Assembly (NCBI GenBank): GCA_029216955.1
Contig: JANAVB010042255.1
Span: forward strand, 62,001-126,000
Origin: Iris pallida
Taxonomy: Eukaryota; Streptophyta; Magnoliopsida; Asparagales; Iridaceae
DNA: 64,000 bases
Direction of reading: 5' to 3'
The notes beneath the pieces were generated by a model that saw only the letters and a list, made by a program, of their open reading frames with translations, had not been told where the DNA came from and did not search any database. The position numbers and the translations under genes are program-made. Below, in pieces: positions 46,056 to 59,200 of this stretch; position 1 is the stretch's first letter; each line of letters begins with the position of its first letter.

Positions 46056-48936
46056 ATGGACGTCTTTCCAAATAGTCTTCCAAGATTGCCGCCAGATCGA
46101 GGTGTGGAATTCACCATCGACCTAGTACCCGGCTCTTCCCCTATTTCTCGGAGATGCTACAGAGTCAACCCCAAGGAGGCAAAGGAGATAAAGGATCAGA
46201 TTGACGAACTGAAGGCACAAAAATTTATCAAAGACGGGGCTTCACCCTGGGGAACACCAGTTTTGTTCGTGCCCAAGAAGGATAGAACCGTGCGGATGTG
46301 CATCGATTACCGGGCGCTGAACAACATCACCATCAAGAACAAGTACCCTCTGTCCCGGATCGACGACCTGTTTGATCAACTAAGTGGAGCCAAGGTATTT
46401 TCGAAGATAGATCTCAGATCAGGCTACCACCAAATCAAGGTCAGGAAGGAGGATATCCCGAAAACGGCATTCAACACCAAGTATGGGCAATTTGAATCCT
46501 TGGTCATGCCGTTTGGACTGACGAATGCTCCTGCAGTATTCATGAACCTTATGAACAAGGTCTTCCATGAATATCTGGATCAGTTTGTTGTTGTCTTCAT
46601 CGACGACATTCTGATCTACTCGAAGACTGAAGAAGAACATAAAGAGCACCTGAGGAAAGTTCTGAGCACCTTGAGGAAGGAGAAGCTCTATGGTAAGCTA
46701 TCTAAATGCGAATTCTTTTTAGACAAAGTGGAATTTCTGGGCCATGTTGTCACCAAAAAAGGAATTTCGGTGGATCCAAAGAAGATAGCTGCTATTGAGA
46801 AGTAGACTGCACCAAGTTCGGTTGCAGAAATCAGAAGCTTTTTGGGTTTGGCTGGCTACTACCAGAAGTTTGTAAAGGATTTCTCCAAGATTGCTGAACC
46901 AATGACGAAGCTTACCAGGAAGAACGAAGAATTCATTTGGTCTGAAGCTTGCCAGTCAGCTTTTGAGGAACTGAAGAAGAGGCTTACAACTGCGTCGATA
47001 CTTGCGCTACCCGCAGGTACCGACGGTTTCTCAATTTATAGTGATGCTTCCGGTAAGGGATTGGGGTGTGTTCTTCAACAACACGGGAAAGTAATTGCTT
47101 ACGCATCTAGGCAATTACGGACTCATAAGAAGAACTATCCCACACATAATTAGGAGCTTGCAGCGGTGATATTTGCATTGAAGCTATGGAAGCACTACCT
47201 TTATGGAGAGAGAATAGAATTATTACAGACCACAAAAGTCTTAAATATGTTTTCACTCAGAAGGAGCTGAACATGCGACAGAGACGATGGCTGGAGCTGA
47301 TGAAGGATTTCGACATCAACCTGCAGTATCATCCGGGTAAGGCTAATGTTGTTGCAGATGCACTTAGCCGATATCCGATGGCAATGTTCTTGACCAAGGA
47401 GCGTTATTTGCTGGAGGACATGAAAAAGCTTGGACTGGAGATTGTATTGCCCGAAGAAGAAATGAAAAAACTGGGAGGAGAAACCATTGTACCAGGAGCT
47501 GATAAAACAATGATGCAGTTGCAAGTGCGTTCAAGTCTAATGGACAGAGTCAAGGAGGCACAATTCCAAGACGAGACGCTTTCAAACTCAGAGACCAAGT
47601 GCTGGCAGGAACACTTGAAGGATTCTCAATCGCCAGTGACGGAGCACTGAAGAATGGTACGAGGCTTTGCGTACCAACTGGTAAACTGAGGAACGAGCTG
47701 ATGCAAGAAGCGCACCAGTCGCAGTATTCCATACATCCTGGAGCTAACAAAATGTATCGGGATATGCGAACTATAGTGTGGTGGTACGGAATGAAGAAGG
47801 ATGTATCCAGGTATGTGGCTAGATGTTTAATTTGTCAACAAGTGAAAGCTAGCAGACAGAGACCATCAGGACTTTTGCAGCCGCTTGACATCCCGGAGTG
47901 GAAATGAGAGCACATAACGATGGACTTCGTGTCAGGACTGCCTCGATCCCAAGGAGGGAAGGATGCCATTTGGGTAATCGTGGACCGACTGACGAAGTCA
48001 CCTCACTTTATCCCCTTCAAGGTTGGTCTATCCACCGAGAAGTTGGCAGCACTGTACATGCGGCACACCTACCAGATTAATGGAGTTCCGGTAAGTATTG
48101 TGTCTGACAGATGTACTAGATTTACCTCTCACTTTTGGAAGAGTTTGCATGACAGTTTGGGAACACAATTGAAGTTCAGCACCGCCTACCATCCCCAGAC
48201 TGACGGACAATCGGAGAGAACAATCCTGACGCTAGAAGATATACTGAGATCCTGCGTCTTGGAATTTGGAGGATCTTGGGAAGACCATTTGCACCTGGTA
48301 GAGTTCTCCTACAACAACAGCTACCAAGCTAGCATCGGTATGACACCGTTCGAGGCACTCTATGGATGTCGTTGCTGCACTCCACTTGCGTGGAACGACG
48401 TCGGAGAATAAGTATTGCTTGGACCTGAGATGGTGACCGATGCAGCAGAGAAGGTAAAGATGATTAGGGATAAGCTCAGGATTGCCCAGGACAGACAGAA
48501 GCATTGGGCCGATAGCAGCCGACGGCCGTTGGAGTTCGAAGAAGGTGACAGTGTGTTCGTGAAGATCTCTCCTACCAGAGGAACCATCCGTTTCGGCAGA
48601 GCAGGAAAGCTAAGCCCCAGGTATATTGGTCCTTTTGAAGTACTTAACAGGATTGGAGAAGTGGCTTATCGGGTGGCTCTACCCACAAGACTCGAAGGCG
48701 TCCACAACGTCTTCCACGTTTCGCAGCTGAGACGCTACATCCCGGACCCGAGCCACATCGTGGACCATTCGGAGCTGGAAATTGGACCCAGCCTCACAGT
48801 GCCAGAGAAGCCAGTGGCAATATTGGACAGAGGTGAGAAGAAAACCAGGAACTCTGTGCTGTCACATAACTCCTATTTCTTGCAAGTATTATCTTTCGTT
48901 CTAATATTTTGTACTAAACTTGACTATTGCTGCTAA
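46056..48936 (+). pseudogene. Broken pol of the decayed Ty3 element
   Basis: The order is reverse transcriptase ([23 protein letters not shown]), RNase H ([20 protein letters not shown]), integrase (CLICQQVK, DFVSGLPRSQGG) and a C-terminal part ending near [13 protein letters not shown]. Lesions include in-frame stops at about 46803 and 47151, single-base losses near 47220 and 47585, and stops at about 47905 and 48410. The chromodomain expected after PVAILDRGEKK is missing, because the frame runs into unrelated sequence. The conserved protease end (HALIDCHRG) is visible at about 45900. It cannot supply its own enzymes. Confidence 0.88.
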
Positions 48937-49243
48937 GTTAGCCTAGTTTTGCAAGCTTATTTCTTTATAGAGCTTGATCATGACAGTATTTTATTGGAGG
49001 CCTCCACTAATATATTGTCTCATCAGAACCGGTGCATGATGGTCTGATCAACCTCATACACTTTGGTTCGCTTTTATATCTTATTTTTCTATGTGGATTG
49101 TGACATAGTTAAAACTTGCCCCTAAATGTCTCATCCACGACTGTCTTGGCCATTCTTATTGTTGGACCTGAGTTACGGACGCAGTACCCATACCTGTTTG
49201 ATTTTCCTATCCTACCTTTTAAATTTCGAGGACGAAATTTTCT

Positions 49244-49255
49244 AAGGAGGGAAGA
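49244..49255 (+). other. Polypurine tract of the decayed Ty3 element
   Basis: AAGGAGGGAAGA lies directly before the TG of the 3' LTR (49257). A TTCGAGGACGAAA motif common in this lineage lies 20 bases upstream. Confidence 0.85.
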
Positions 49256-49256
49256 T

Positions 49257-49315
49257 TGTGAAACCCAGATTTTAGATTTAATGATTTGGTAGTGTAATAT
49301 AGTTTAGTTGTGTAA

Positions 49316-49376
<61 letters not shown>

Positions 49377-52173
49377 TAGTCGGTTTTAGGAAAAAATATT
49401 ATTTTTAAAATTAATCGTTGGTTTTTGATTGTGTTCCCGGCCCCGATCCCGAGTCCGGACTCCGAACCCGACTTCGAACCCGTCTTCCATTTACTGAACC
49501 CATTTTCGTTCCAGTCCTGAATCCACCTTTTAACCTTTTTAATTAAATATTAATATTTAGATTTAGGTATTTTTGAATTAGTTATCTCTCTAAAAAAAAA
49601 CCCTCACTTGGCCTGGTCCCCCACCTGACCAGGCTTTCCCCTCACGAACAGAACCCTTCTTCACATCTCCCCAAACACTCCACCACACACACGTTCTCCC
49701 GCTTATTTCTCCCACCAGCACTTCTTCTCCACAAATTCCTATTGTTCACCCTTTCATTCTCCTAACAACTCTCCCTATTTTAACGTTCACATCTCATAAA
49801 CCCACCCCACCAGCACCACTCCTTTCTTTCAACACTCCATTTTCTTTCCCAAAGAAAACCCTCTCACTCCCTCACCACCGAGCACCCTCTCGGCCCCGCC
49901 ACTCCCCGGCGCTCGACCCCGCGTGGCTCCCCGGCCGGCCCCCTCTGTGCACGCCAGCCCGATCCGAGTGGCCCCCTGCCCGCCGCTGCTGTCCCCGTCT
50001 GCTCGACACCGTTCCGCTGTGTCGTCCCGTGCTCCGTGGGTTCCTGTTTTCGTTTCGAGTCCGAGGCAACTCTTCGGATTTCGTCGTTTGGGTAATTTCT
50101 GTCTAATCACAGTAGTTCGTCCCTCCCGTAATTGTCTGTGATGAAATTGGTCCTCGAATTCTCTTCGGAAATTCGATTTTCTGTTACGTTATGGTTTCCG
50201 GGAATTTCGGAACCATACTTGACATTTTTGTTCTGTGGTTTTTAGTTGTTGTTGATTTCGAGTTTTCCCGAGAACTCTTCGGAAAGAGTTCTGATGGTTT
50301 GGGATTATTTCGGGATTTCCGAACTTTCTTCGGAAACATTCTGGATTTTATTTGGTTGTTTCTGTGGATTTTTCGATGTTGGTTTTATTGTTCCGATGAG
50401 ATAAATTGATGGTTTATGGTGTTGTGGTGTTTCTGGATTAGTATTCGGGATTTCCGATTTATTTCGGGTTTTCCGAATTCATCTCGGGAACGTATTTTCT
50501 GTATATAAAGTTATATATATTTGGTTTCACTGGTTTGGGATTTATATTGAATGTTGAGGCACATTTTTCCAGTTTTGGGTTATCCCGAAAATAGAGGGAA
50601 TGCTGCTGGAATTTTTATAAAATTTATTTATATGATTTTAAAGTGGTTTTCGGAAAAGAAAAAAAATTATTTTGGATTTTTGGGCAACGACCAAACCAGT
50701 CAATGGGCCCGAGCTAAGTGCAAACGAAACCGGTTTTGCCCGGACGTTGAGGCATTAGCTATTTATGACGATTGGACCAATATCTGAGACTCGTAAATAA
50801 ACTTAATTTAATTTAAATAATTATTTTATTTTGTAATTAAATTGTAGGATAATTTTTAAGAGACTAACAAATATTTTCTCTTATTTTAGTTCATATAAAT
50901 GGTCTGTAAGGGCATAAGCACATTTATTTCTGCTATGTGTAAAAGTTGTAATAACTTAGTATTTTATTTGTTTCTCTGTTTTCGTAGATACGTAATATAG
51001 AATAATAATGATTTATATTTTTTAAGGTTTAATAACATTAGAATTTTAAGTTGTAATAATTAAATAGAAATTCACGTATTTCTCATTTAAAAAGGAAAAC
51101 TTAGTTTTATGCGTATAAATACGAAATTACTAAGTTTTGCCAATAAACCGATAAAAATAAAGTTTTTCGAAATTAAATGTAAAGTGATCTTTCCTTCATA
51201 ATTAAGTGCAACTCACTAGTTAATCGCGATTTGTTGTGATAGCGTAATCAAAGATTAAAATTGATTAGGACAAAACTTAGAGATTGCAACTAGCATAGTT
51301 AGCATGGTAACTCTGGAATCTGAGACAAACTTCTCGAATATAGGATTTCGAGGACGAGTCTATTTTCCATCTCGAAGTCTTCAACATTTCAAATCCAGTC
51401 GAGCTAAGGCAAGTACATTTTGTGTTAGTTTACAATTATTTAATAATCGTTTTATTGCAAGTTTAAACCACGATGCAACACGGAACTCTCTCTGAGAGCA
51501 CTGACTGATTGACTGTTGGGTACTAGGGGAGTAGTGTAATGAGTATGACCACATCCAAAGTAATAATTTAGAACTGTATTAGCTTTCCCCTCATACACAC
51601 GGGGATAAGCCATATCATTCACTGTACAACCCAAGCCGGTCATATTCATTGTCTATTCACATCACAATGTTTTAACTGCTGGAGAACTGTTTATTTTAAA
51701 TTGTTTAAAAGTGCATAACTCTATTATTATTTTAATTGTTAGATTATCATAAATTGTACTTTGCTTCCTCCTGACTGGAGATAATATTTTTAGGAGATTT
51801 TGAGGATGCTGAGCTGTTATACAACAGCTATTATGACTCGGTTCTGTACCCTATGATGTTGCCAGAGTCCCCTTTGGAGGACGCAGGACCTGAGGCCCAT
51901 GAGCCGAACGCTTAGCTAGATTTTCTGTTTCCAGATTAGTTGTTTTAGAATTTTGTTAATTTGAATTCAGCATTTTATTTCAGTCTTTCTAATTCCAGTT
52001 GTACTTTTCAAATGTTGAATAAAGTTTTAAATTCCTGAATATTGAGTTGTGACAAATATTTAGATGTTGTGATTACCTGCAATAGTGGATACAGCTTACT
52101 GCCGCCGTCTCAACAACGGTGCAGGCTGGACATGATCCGGTTCGACCCAATTATTTGGGATCAGGTCGTGACA
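49257..52173 (+). repeat. 3' LTR (2917 bp)
   Basis: It matches the 5' LTR along its whole length. Differences are single substitutions and small indels, for example in the ATT run (49314-49375) and a shortened AAG-rich segment near 49590. Confidence 0.92.
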
Positions 52174-52178
52174 CCACA

Positions 52179-52841
52179 GTTGCCAGCATTATAGATGAGG
52201 GGCACTGGTCGCTTGAAGGGCTCCCGCGCGCACACATTCTCGGGTTACTTATACAAAAGTTGCGGATTGAGCCCAACCTCATAGCAGACACCTGGACCTG
52301 GATTGAGTCCGCCAACGGCGAGTTCAGCTCCAAAGTCGCTTACAATCAAGCACGGGAGGCGCATGACGTATGGGGGGCGGTTGATGTAGTCTGGTGCAAG
52401 CAAAGTGCGAGGAAGATGCAGTTGTGCCTTTACAAATTATTTCGGGGGAGACTCCTGACCATGGATAGGCTCGACAGATTTCGAATTCAGATCACGAACT
52501 CATGCTGTGTTATGTGCTGGCATAGCGAGGAGATTGCCAGGCACTTGTTCTTCGGTTGCGAAGTCTCTCGACGAATATGGAAGGAGTAGGAACGTAAGCT
52601 CAACCTCCAAGCTAGTTGGGACTTGGGATCAGATGAAGTCTTGGAACAAATACTAAGCGGGAAGAGCAGAGGAGCGAAATGGTACACAGAGGTCCGGCTA
52701 CGGCTAGCTGCAGCAGTTTGGCACCTTTGGAGGGAGCGAAACGCTCGTATTTTTGACCATAAATACACATCGGAAAGAAGCCTATTGAATAATATTGAGC
52801 ATGATATCTATTGTCTAAGGAAAACAAGGGCTCACTCCTGA
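52179..52841 (+). pseudogene. L1 ORF2 C-terminal part (zf-RVT domain)
   Basis: It resumes the L1 frame after the Ty3 insertion. The zf-RVT type region includes WTWIESANGEFSSKVAY, KLFRGRLLTMDRL, the C-x2-C-x7-H-x4-C cluster (CCVMCWHSEEIARHLFFGC) and WHLWRERNARIF. One in-frame TAG (WKE-stop-ERKL) fits TGG to TAG. The frame matches the upstream part, so the insertion is the only large break. Confidence 0.82.
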
Positions 52842-52887
52842 GTGCCGGGATGTAACAGTTTCTTTAGTATGAATAAGAATTACCTTT

Positions 52888-52893
<6 letters not shown>

Positions 52894-52972
<79 letters not shown>
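52894..52972. repeat. (TA)n microsatellite at the L1 3' end
   Basis: About 79 bases of TA follow the L1 tail. Confidence 0.95.
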
Positions 52973-52975
<3 letters not shown>

Positions 52976-52994
52976 GCAGATGAATATATATAAA

Positions 52995-53227
<233 letters not shown>

Positions 53228-53316
53228 GCGGAGCCAGGAGAAAAAAATTTGGGGGGAGGGGGAAGGTGGGGAGGTAAGTAAAAAAAAAAAAAAAAAAATC
53301 CAATCTGATAACTCAA

Positions 53317-53494
53317 AAATTAAAAAATATATACATAACCGACACCTATAGGAATCGAACCATGGTCCTTCAATACAAACACCCAATGAAACCAACTATG
53401 CTAGGCCTTACATATAGTAATATAATGGTACCTACCAGTATTTATTTGTTTTCAAGTCCGAACTACAGCCCGGACAGCCCAGCTTATGCCCCGC

Positions 53495-53498
<4 letters not shown>
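53317..53498 (-). mobile_element. SINE-like repeat, unit C
   Basis: It is the counterpart of 13036-13222, with A-box-like word 53403-53392 and B-box-like word 53361-53351. The ancestral unit resumes within this repeat after the transposon block. TA array 53498-53549 follows. Confidence 0.45.
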
Positions 53499-53550
<52 letters not shown>

Positions 53551-53849
53551 CCTTCATAAATTACTTACGTTATTGTGCAAGCATATATATACTTGAGTTT
53601 GAACATGTTGCATGCATGATCAATACCTTCTGCATTTTTGTTTCAATGTTTCCCGTTTACCTTGAGAATAATTTAATAGACAAATATCATTCAAATTTTA
53701 TTAGAAACCCACATTATTTAGTAGCATCGTACATCAATCAATACACGCGATCTTGACGTTATTCTTCACTTCATTTACATCTCATTTATTATTTTTTTTC
53801 TTTCCTCTTATTGCAGCATCACAAGCACACACTAGAAATGTGCTCTAGA

Positions 53850-55755
53850 TCACTTCTTGCAGACAATTCCACGGCCTTTCATCCCACTAGCACAAATAAC
53901 GTCGGTCGGCTGGGAGACCATGGCGATGCCGGACACCGTGCGTCCGAACCTCGACACGGAGCAATCAGGTGTGTACAAATCGGACGTCCTGTACTGGTGG
54001 AACCCTCCCATGATCGGCATGTTGGACGACATCTTCACCCTGCTGACATATCCCTCGCGGTAAGTTTGTCCCAGCACGCCATGCACGTCTTTGGTGAGGG
54101 AGTAGAACTTGAACCCTAGCTCGAGGTGAGCGAGGCAGTCGTCGCCGGTCATTCCGTAGTTGTGCGCCCGGGACTCTTGCTCGGTGATCGGTACCACGCT
54201 AGCCTCGATCCTGAACTTTTCCTCGGCCTCGACCGTGATCGAGTTGGTCCCACTGGACCGGGAGATGGATAGGGAGGGCGTGCTCGACGACCGCCATACG
54301 CTGCCTTCGTTGGCGGGGAGGTCTATCGACTCACCGTCGTAGCTAAGTTCGAGGCGGTCGATAGCATCGTCCCATGTCGCGGTCTTCTTTGCACCAATGT
54401 ACAGGTGGTGGTAGCCGAAGAGGATGGCCACGGACTGCACCCAGGTGAAGTCTCTGGTCCTGGACGGATCGCGCTTGCCGATGAAGTGGACGTTAATGTG
54501 GAGGTCGGAGTCGGAGAGGAGACAGAAGTCGTGATCCTTCTTTCCGTGGAAGTAGAAGGTGATGCCGTCTCCACCTACGAAGCGAGGATCTTGGCACACA
54601 CCGCCGGGCTTGTCGCAACCTGCAAGTAAGTATACGATCATCGTGTTCTCAAATAAGGTACTCATTTACAAGCTTAAATGCATTAAGTCAGGTGAATCAA
54701 TTGAGCTGCACTCCAAGCCAATCAAAACAATATGGGTCACGGTCATGTGTTCACCGGTTCTGGGATATTTTTGAACCGACCGTTTATGAAAATCTATACT
54801 TTTGAGGCATTAGTTTTGGTCGGCTAAATAAATCTTCCAAAATTAATGCAACATAATTTTGGTTGGTTTCGATGGGATTTGAGGAGTTTTGTTATTTTTT
54901 TTCCATTTATATCCTCACCAAAAATATATAATTATAACTACTAATATCCTTTCCTATTTAATTTTGTTCGTGTAAAAAACTTTCATAACCGTTGGTTAGT
55001 GAATTACGAAGTATGAATTGGACTTGTTTAAAAGTCGCTACTTAAAACCACTCAAAATCGGACCCTCATAACCAGTACTCTAAAAACACCTCGTAACCGC
55101 TACTCCTACAATTGCCAAGCGCATATACCATTTTGAATAGAGTATCAGTTGGTCTCTTGCTCTAAATAGCTAGGACGTAGTAATTTATCCTGGGTTAGGG
55201 ATACTTACCACAGACTGGACGACATAGGTCGCAGTCGACGTAGCACTTGGGGCAACTGGCAGGGCACTAGAACTCATAGCCTCCACATTGAGAACCTTTC
55301 TTGTCATGACACTTCACCTTATGTGGTTTCTCCGGCTTCTCTGGTTTCTCTGGCTTCCACGGCTTTTCTGGCCTCTCCCACGGCTTTTCTGGCCTCTCCG
55401 GCTTCCACGTCTTTTCTGGCCTCTCCCACGGCTTTTCTGGCCTCTCCGGCTTCCACGGCTTTTCTGGCCTCTCCCACGGCTTTTCTGGCCTCTCCGGCTT
55501 TTCTGGTTTCTCTGGCCTCTCCCACGGCTTTTCTGGCCTCTCCCACGGCTTTTCTGGCCTCTCCGGCTTTTCTGGTTTCTCTGGCTTCCACGGCTTTTCT
55601 GGCCTCTCCCACGGCTTTTCTGGCCTCTCCGGCTTTTCTGGTTTCTCTGGCTTCCAGGATTTTTCCGGCTTCTCCGGTTTGGGATCGGCCATAGCTGCAA
55701 AGGGAGCAACGGCAAGACAGAGAAGGATGAGAAGAGCGGAAACTGAACGGGCCAT
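53850..55755 (-). pseudogene. Root-cap family gene, unit C, with premature stop
   Basis: Exons 55755-55209 and 54619-53850 keep the splice sites, phase and 589-bp intron of copies A and B. Exon 1 is 48 nt longer, adding 16 residues to the Pro-Glu-Lys repeats. At 55269-55267 CAG (Gln of the CGGYEFQC region in A and B) is TAG, which ends the protein before the Cys-rich and Root_cap parts. The second exon is otherwise open and differs by few residues (INVHF, QPTDV). A Ty1/copia element sits about 125 bp upstream of the TATA box (TATAAATA, 55822-55815). A working product is unlikely; a short secreted repeat peptide is conceivable. Confidence 0.85.
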
Positions 55756-55946
55756 TGGAAGAAATGGAGCCAATGATCCGAGGATGGTTTGGGTCAAGGT
55801 GCGGTGTTGAGGCATATTTATAGCGAATTTTGCATGCGGGGTTGGCTTAATTTGAATGCAGAATATGGTTCTGGCTCATGAAATTGTGAGTCTATTCCAT
55901 GTGGAATGCCTTTTCCAGTTCTTCGAGGCTTAGCATAAGCATAGAT

Positions 55947-56208
55947 TGTTAGTAAATAATCTAGACTAGCTCCTAGTTTACCTATTCTTTAGGAAGGTTC
56001 CTAGTCCTTGGGACATTTGTGTGGCCAGGAGGATTCTTCTCCTTTGCTTTATTGTTGTCCACATCTTTTAATCTTTGTATAGCCTATATAAAGGCACAAA
56101 CCTATGTTGAATAAAACACAACACAAGCTTCCTCTTCTTATTCCATTATCATTGCCTTCTCAATAGAGTGTTTGCACCTTGTCAGCCTTCTCCAGGTTAC
56201 AACCAACA
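55947..56208 (+). repeat. 5' LTR of the copia element (262 bp)
   Basis: It starts TGTTAGTAAAT and ends ACCAACA. A TATATAAAGG box at about 56091-56100 is a likely promoter, and AATAAAAC near 56110 could serve as the poly(A) signal. Confidence 0.93.
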
Positions 56209-56210
56209 TC

Positions 56211-56222
56211 TGGTATCAAAGC
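56211..56222 (+). other. Primer-binding site of the copia element
   Basis: TGGTATCAAAGC follows the LTR after two bases. It is one base off the initiator tRNA-Met complement and is the usual variant in plant copia elements. Confidence 0.88.
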
Positions 56223-56259
56223 ACCAGGTTGTATGCCAAAGTATCTTCGACTCGACAAG

Positions 56260-59200
56260 ATGTCAATCATCGAGCACTCGTCGGCGCCAACAACAAAGGA
56301 GGGGAGCATAACCCTGCACTACCCGATGCTGACGTCTTGCAATTACTCCACTTGGGCGATCAAGATGGAGGTCTTCATGGAGGCTCAAGGCGTTTGGGAC
56401 GCCATTGAACCCGCGGCCGGGATGGTCGTAGAAAAGAAGAAGGACAAGATGGCATTGGCGTGCATTTTCCAAGCTGTCCCCGAGGAAATCCTACTCCAGC
56501 TGGCCAAGCACAAAACGGCTAAGGAATCTTGGAAAAGCTTGAAGACAAGGTACCTAGGTGCTGATCGGGTGAAAAAGGCAAGGATTCAAACCTTGAAGAG
56601 TGAGTTTGAGGCTCTTCGTATGAAGGAGACAGACTCCATTGATGAGTTTGCGGGAAAATTGACGACCCTCGCAAACAAGATTCGTGGATTGGGAGACGAG
56701 ATGGAGGACGTCGTCATCGTCAAGAAGCTGCTCGTCTCCGTCCCAGACAAGTACCTGCAGGTCGTTGCTGTGATCGAGCAGTTTGCGGATGTGGAGACCA
56801 TGCCGGTCGAGGAAGCGATCGGCCGCCTCAAAGCGTACGAAGAACGCATACGCGGTCGAGGCGAGAGCAACAACGGACAACTCTTGCTTACTCACGCTGA
56901 GTGGCAGGCGCGGTCGAAGAAAGGCGACGCCGATTCGTCGTCGAGAGGAAAGGGGCACTGGAGCGACGATCGGGGCCGTGGTAAGCCCCGTGGTCGTGGT
57001 CGCGGGCGCGGCAGGGGTGACCGTGGCGGCCAAATAGCGCAACACCAGGAGGGTGAGGGAACTCGCGGCTCAGGCTCCAACCGCGACAAATCAAAAATCA
57101 AGTGCTTCAATTGTGAAAACTTTGGGCACTATGCATCGGAGTGTCGCAACAAGCATCGTGTTGAGGAGGCGAACCTTGCACGAGCGCAAGACGAGGAGGC
57201 CGCATTGCTGCTGGGAGAGAGTCAGGAGGAGACGCCTGACCTCGTCATGCTTAATGAAGAGAAGATAGAACAAGACTTGTGCGGAACTGGAGAAGCACAG
57301 GCCGACACCGACGTTTGGTACCTTGACAACGGCGCTAGCAACCACATGACGGGGCACCGAGGAAAGTTCAAGGACCTTGATCTGAATATCACCGGCCATG
57401 TCAAGTTTGGCGACGGCTCAACCGTGCGGATTGAGGGCAAGGGATCAATCCTGCTCCAATGCAAGAATGGAGAACAACGACTTCTGTCGGAGGTATACTT
57501 CATTCCAAGCTTAAGAAGTAATATATTGAGCCTTGGTCAATTAACGGAAGATGGAAGCAAGGTGCAGATTGTCGGCTCCTACTTGAGGGTGTTCGACAGG
57601 AACGACATCCTGCTGATGAAGGTGAGGAGATCGCCTAACCGTCTGTACAAGATAGCTCTTGAATCTTGTAGGCCGATATGTCTAATGGCCAAAGTACAAG
57701 ACCTAGCTTGGTTGTGGCATGCAAGGCTCGGGCACGTGAATTTCTTTGCGCTCAAGATGATGGCAGAGAAGGGAATGGCCACCGGACTGCCGAAGATTTC
57801 TCACCCAAACCAACTCTGTGATGGGTGCCTCATCGCTAAACAGGCACGGCTACCGTTCCCACTGCAGGCAAGCTTCAGAGCTGAGAAGACACTGCAACTT
57901 GTGCACGCCGACATTTGTGGCCCGATTACACCCGCTACACTTGCAGGTAACAAGTATTTTCTTCTACTTGTTGATTACTTCAGTCGCATGATGTGGGTGT
58001 ATATGCTCAAAGAAAAAAGTGATGCCTTTGATGGTTTCAAGAAATTCAAGTATCTTGTAGAGAATGAGTGTGACAGCAAGATGAAGACACTCAGAACTGA
58101 TCGAGGAGGTGAGTTCCTGTCCAAGGAATTCACAAGCTTCTGTGAAGGCGAAGGCATACAACGGCACCTTACCGCACCATATACGCCACAACAGAACGGC
58201 GTAGTAGAGCGCCGGAATCGTACCGTGATGGCAACGTCAAGAAGCCTACTCAAGAGCATGCATGTTCCTGGAAGCATGTGGGGCGAGGCGGTCAGACATG
58301 CTGTGTACCTGCTCAACCGGTTGCCAACTAAGGCTCTCGGTACGCTCACGCCGTATGAAGCTTGGACTGGTAAGAAACCGAACCTGGAACACTTAAGGAT
58401 TTTTGGATGCGTCGCACACATGAAGACTGCAGGTCCTCATCACAAGAAACTTGATGACCGAAGCACATCATTGGTGTACTTTGGCGTGGAAGAGGGCTGC
58501 AAAGCATACCGCCTCTATAATCCTCAACGCAGCAAGATCCAGGTGAGCAGGGATGTCGTGTTCGAGGAAGAAAGAAGATGGGACTGGAACGATGGTGACG
58601 GTACCGAACCACAAGGCTGGGTAGAAATCTCAGTCGAAGATCCTGTTGTCGAGACAATAATCACTCCACAAAGAGCGGTGGACGAGGCTGTACACATGCC
58701 GGAGGGCACGGGAGATGCGGCAACACCTATGACGCACGGAGCGGCAATGGCGTCAAGGGAGCCTACTACACCACAAGCTGCAGCCTCAACTTCAAGCGGC
58801 TCACCCACACCGATGACAGACTCAAGCGAGCCAAGGAGATACCGCCCAATTGCTGACATATATGCTGAAACTGAGGAGACACCTCTTGATCCAGAGGTGC
58901 TGTTTTTGTCGGCTGAAGAACCGGTAAACTTTCAAGATGCTGCACTTGACCATGAGTGGCGGGAAGCTATGAAGAAGGAGTTGGAAGCCATCGAGAAGAA
59001 TGGGACATGGGAGCTTACTGAGTTACCATCTGGGCACAAACCTATCGGTCTAAAATGGGTATACAAGGTGAAGAGAGACAGTGAAGGCAAGATCCTCAAG
59101 CACAAAGCTAGACTTGTGGCAAAGGGGTACGTCCAGCAGCATGGAGTCGATTTTGATGAGGTGTTTGCTCCAGTGGCCAGACTCGACACAGTTCGCTTGA

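Larger units (their letters stand above)
42596..52173 (+). mobile_element. Decayed Ty3-type LTR element with 2.9-kb LTRs
   Basis: TG/CA ends and the duplication CCACA (42591-42595 and 52174-52178) delimit 9578 bp. The LTRs (42596-45513 and 49257-52173) are unusually long and differ by a few percent. The 3.7-kb interior lacks gag and carries a broken pol from the end of protease to just before a chromodomain. No standard primer site follows the left LTR. Confidence 0.92.
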
